Assembly (NCBI GenBank): GCA_922989275.2
Contig: OV277862.1
Span: 48,943,786 to 49,007,785 of the forward strand
Direction: 5' to 3'
From: Gari tellinella
Taxonomy: Eukaryota > Mollusca > Bivalvia > Cardiida > Psammobiidae
Length of the DNA stretch: 64,000 bases
Part shown: in pieces, positions 61,467 through 64,000 of the stretch
Layout: every line of letters starts with the position of its first letter
Position numbering within the stretch: position 1 is the stretch's first letter
Notes under the pieces: model-generated
The model's database searches: none
Told to the model about the DNA's origin: nothing
What the model saw: only the letters and a program-made list of their open reading frames with translations
Made by a program: the position numbers and the translations under genes

Positions 61467-62780
61467 TTGCTCATGACAACTATATCACTTGGAGGGTCTT
61501 CACTGTTTTCATAGGACAAGTGTACTGCTTACATGTACACTGTTTGCTCATGACAACTATACTCATCTCTTGGAGGGTCTTCACTGTTTTCATAGGACAA
61601 GTGTACTGCTTACATGTACACTGTTTGCTCATGACAACTATACTCATCACTTGGAGGGTCTTCACTGTTTTCATAGGACAAGTGTACTGCTAACATGTTC
61701 ACTGTTTGCTCATGATAACTATACTCATCACTTGGAGGGTCTTCACTGTTTTCATAGGACAAGTGTACTGCTTACATGTACACTGTTTGCTCATGACAAC
61801 TATACTCATCTCTTGGAGGGTCTTCACTGTTTTCATAGGACAAGTGTACTGCTTACATGTACACTGTTTGCTCATGCCAACTATACTCATCACTTGGAGG
61901 GTCTTCACTGTTTTCATAGGACAAGTGTACTGCTAACATTTTCACTGTTTGCTCATGACAACTATACTCATCTCTTGGAGGGTATTCACTGTTTTCATAG
62001 GACAAGTGTACTGCTAACATGTTCACTGTTTGCTCATGACAACTATACTCATCTCTTGGAGGGTATTCACTGTTTTCATAGGACAAGTGTACTGCTAACA
62101 TGTTCACTGTTTGCTCATGACAACTATACTCATCTCTTGGAGGGTCTTCACTGTTTTCATAGGACAAGTGTACTGCTAACATGTTCACTGTTTGCTCATG
62201 ACAACTATACTCATCACTTGGAGGGTCTTCACTGTTTTCATAGGACAAGTGTACTGCTTACATGTTCACTGTATGCTCATGACAACTATACTCATCACTT
62301 GGAGGGTCTTCACTGTTTTCATAGGACAAGTGTACTGCTAACATGTTCACTGTTTGCTCATGACAACTATACTCATCACTTGGAGGGTCGTCACTGTTTT
62401 CATAGGACAAGTGTACTGCTAACATGTTCACTGTTTGCTCATGACAACTATACTCATCACTTGGAGGGTCTTCACTGTTTTCATAGGACAAGTGTACTGC
62501 TTACATGTACACTGTTTGCTCATGACAACTATACTCATCACTTGGAGGGTCTTCACTGTTTTCATAGGACAAGTGTACTGCTTACATGTCACTGTTTGCT
62601 CATGACAACTATACTCATCTATTGGAGGGTCTTCACTGTTTTCATAGGACAAGTGTACTGCTAACATGTTCACTGTTTGCTCATGACAACTATACTCATC
62701 TCTTGGAGGGTCTTCACTGTTTTCATAGGACAAGTGTACTGCTTACATGTACACTGTTTGCCCATGACATTGACAACTAT
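61467..62780. repeat. 81-bp tandem satellite, 16 units, derived from the family H arm
   Basis: GGAGGGTCTTCACTG recurs every 81 bp from 61491 to 62705 (one unit 80 bp). Unit landmarks are TTTTCATAGGACAAGTG, ACATGTACACTGTTTG, TCATGACAACTATACTCAT. The same order occurs once in H elements (8390, 21790, 22440; complement at 14868). Two subtypes alternate: TACATGTACAC and AACATGTTCAC. Because 81 is divisible by 3, both strands stay open (27-residue repeats), which is not evidence for a protein. Confidence 0.92.
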
Positions 62781-62988
62781 ACTCATCAAGTGCTTCGGTT
62801 TAATGTGTTAGGCCATCATACACTTCTTGACTACAATTAAACCTTCACTGCGTGCCTAACAACCTTACTGACAACCTTACTGAATTAACAGTTAACATTA
62901 ACATTATCACTAGATCTTTTAACCCATTGAACCAACAGTTGTGGTGAGGGGGGGGGGGGGGAGGGGTGTAAATGAATGGGCTGGGGTA

Positions 62989-63195
62989 CAGGGCTGCCAT
63001 AAGTTGATCATAAAAATCCTAAGATTTAAATTTCCCTGGCTCAATTTTACTAATCGTACCTTTACCCCATAGTCTGTTTGAAGACACATGACTGCTTAAG
63101 GGGCATTCTGCTTTACTTTCAGCCTGTTTTAAGCTACAATCTGCTAGGATACATATCCGAATACTTATGAAAAATCTGGAGAAATGACAGCCCTG
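62989..63195. mobile_element. Family C MITE with perfect 6-bp duplication GGGGTA
   Basis: CAGGGCTGCCATAAGTTG to AAATGACAGCCCTG. GGGGTA at 62983-62988 and 63196-63201. One arm of core 2 is deleted (GGGGCATTCTGCTTTACTTT remains). Confidence 0.85.
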
Positions 63196-63299
63196 GGGGT
63201 AATGTCTTCAACCCGTTAACCCCACAGGGGACCGTCACAATAGAAGTCTGAACCCAAAAAGAAAAAAATGCATAAAACACTACATAAACTAGTTTGAAC

Positions 63300-63390
63300 T
63301 ACATGTGTGTGGTTCACCCCTGGAACTTTCAATGGACAATTCCATTGTTCAATTAAGTCCAGTCTATTTTTGACTATTTAGGGTTATTTT
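63300..63390. mobile_element. Family H left-arm fragment
   Basis: GGTTCACCCCTGGAACTTTC, TCCATTGTTCAATTAAGTCC and TTTTTGACTATTTAGG; it stops where the next element begins. Confidence 0.6.
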
Positions 63391-63830
63391 AAGCTCACCT
63401 AAGCCGAAGGCTCAAGATGAGATGTTGTGATCGGCGATTCGCCCGTCTGTCCATCCGTCTGTCCAAATTTACTTCAAACGACATCTCCTCTGAAACCGAA
63501 AAATTTGAGGGAAATTTTAACTTGCTCAGGGTGTTCCTTGGATGCTTCTCTACAGAAATCGTCAAAATGAAATTAAAATGTGGACTACTTAATGAAATTT
63601 ATTAACTTTAAACAAGTTTCTTGTAAAAACCATTCACTATTCCCACACCTTAGATATTTGGTGTATAGTATCTTCTGCTAGATCACTTATAAAATTGTAA
63701 AAATCAAAACCCTAAGGTCAAATTTGACTCAACCCTAGCCATATCCAGTGCCACTTGATGCAAGTCTGACAGTCTAAACTCTAATGATCCGTTTATACAG
63801 AAAAACTGTACCTTCCCGGCTAAGAAGCTA
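63391..63830. mobile_element. Bivalve repeat of pearl/Helitron type, 5' part
   Basis: It begins AAGCTCACCTAAGCC, GAAGGCTCAAGATGAG (a short terminal hairpin), then CGCCCGTCTGTCCATCCGTC, TGTCCAAATTTACTTC and GACATCTCCTCTGAAACCG. An AGCTCACCT start and a GTCCGTC-rich segment are familiar from mollusc repeats. The right boundary is uncertain. Confidence 0.45.
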
Positions 63831-63851
63831 CCCTTATACTAAAGGCAACAA

Positions 63852-64000
63852 TTTTGCAAACAGTTTGGATCCAGGTCAGATGCCACATTACACTGCATCT
63901 AATCTGGATCCAAACTATTTGCTACTCATTTACATAGTTTCTTCTATTTATAAAATATAAGTTATCATAATTTATGATTTTTTACATATTTCACATACAA
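63852..64000. mobile_element. Family A MITE entering the right edge
   Basis: TTTTGCAAACAGTTTGGATC, CAGGTCAGATGCCACATTAC, ACTGCATCTAATCTGGATCC, AAACTATTTGCTACTC; the core is worn and the long arm runs out of the window. Confidence 0.6.

Noticed and set aside
61489..62664. 391-residue open frame of 27-residue repeats (LEGLHCFHRTSVLLTC...)
   Set aside because: It is the translation of the 81-bp satellite. Both strands and several frames are open because 81 is a multiple of 3. No start context, signal or flanking gene structure.
61467..62780. CRISPR-like array
   Set aside because: Eukaryotic context, contiguous 81-bp units without unique spacers.
1..64000. tRNA, rRNA or other structured RNA genes
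   Set aside because: No tRNA B-box/A-box pair or rRNA core sequence was noticed; the many hairpins belong to MITEs.

Overview
The window is animal nuclear DNA: AT-rich, gene-poor and saturated with short palindromic, non-autonomous DNA transposons (MITEs). A mollusc, most likely a bivalve, is suggested by a pearl/Helentron-like element with a minisatellite core and an ACGG-type microsatellite (positions 55649-56925), a second element of that type at 63391, and the density of TTAA-inserting MITEs. Species cannot be named from this sequence. No tRNA, rRNA or prokaryotic feature was seen.

GENES. The only convincing coding sequences are members of one tandem family of large multi-pass membrane proteins that I do not recognise. 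They are a 3' part of a copy entering from the left edge on + (1-618), three full-length copies on - (10550-13027, 22553-25045, 44396-46864; 825, 830 and 822 aa) and a decayed copy on - (20824-22291). Each full copy has a signal peptide, a glycosylatable Cys-containing ectodomain of about 220 aa, then about 8-10 hydrophobic segments and a very conserved C-terminal quarter. Each coding region is a single exon whose ATG lies about 10 nt inside a conserved splice acceptor, so the 5' UTR is probably spliced and the start ATG is fixed by that acceptor.

REPEATS. Letters used in the entries: A = TTAA-flanked MITE with ends like TTAACCCTTCACTGCC and central palindrome 'core 1' (CAAACAGTTTGGATCC / TGATCAGACGCC and its complement). 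B = TTAA-flanked MITE with 'core 2' (GCTTAAAGCAGGTTGAAAG / TAAAGCAGAATGCGCC and complement). C = ends CAGGGCTGCCATAAG, 6-bp target duplications, core 2. D = ends TACAGTAAAACCTCTCTA, TA target, core-2-like hairpin. E = ends CAGTCGAACTCCGATA, TA target. F = ends GGGCCCGTTTCATAAAAC, long arms, Harbinger-like. G = ends TACAGTGGAGAA, core 1. H and M = other TTAA-flanked families whose core reads CAAACAGTGTAGACCC and is related to core 1. I = ends TACAGTGCTCCCTCTC, remnants of core 1. K = ends CAGGGCTCCAGATAAG, 8-bp duplication. L = ends CACAGGTACTTGACAC, 8-bp duplications. N = inverted-repeat element starting CAGGGCCCGAGG.

LAYOUT. 1-9.4 kb: partial gene then MITEs. 10-13 kb: gene 1 with a K element 20 bp past its stop. 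13-20.4 kb: MITEs and a 943-bp mariner-like element. 20.8-22.3 kb: pseudogene carrying a chain of five TTAA elements. 22.5-25 kb: gene 2. 25-44 kb: transposon desert with two larger TTAA elements (1792 and 936 bp) and several long hairpins. 44.4-46.9 kb: gene 3. 47-57 kb: dense nested MITEs and the pearl-like element. 57-64 kb: microsatellites, an L element, and a 16-unit 81-bp satellite whose unit matches the arm of family H.

The most notable pattern is that two hairpin modules (core 1, core 2) recur inside MITEs with unrelated termini and different target-site lengths, as though termini and cores are exchangeable parts.
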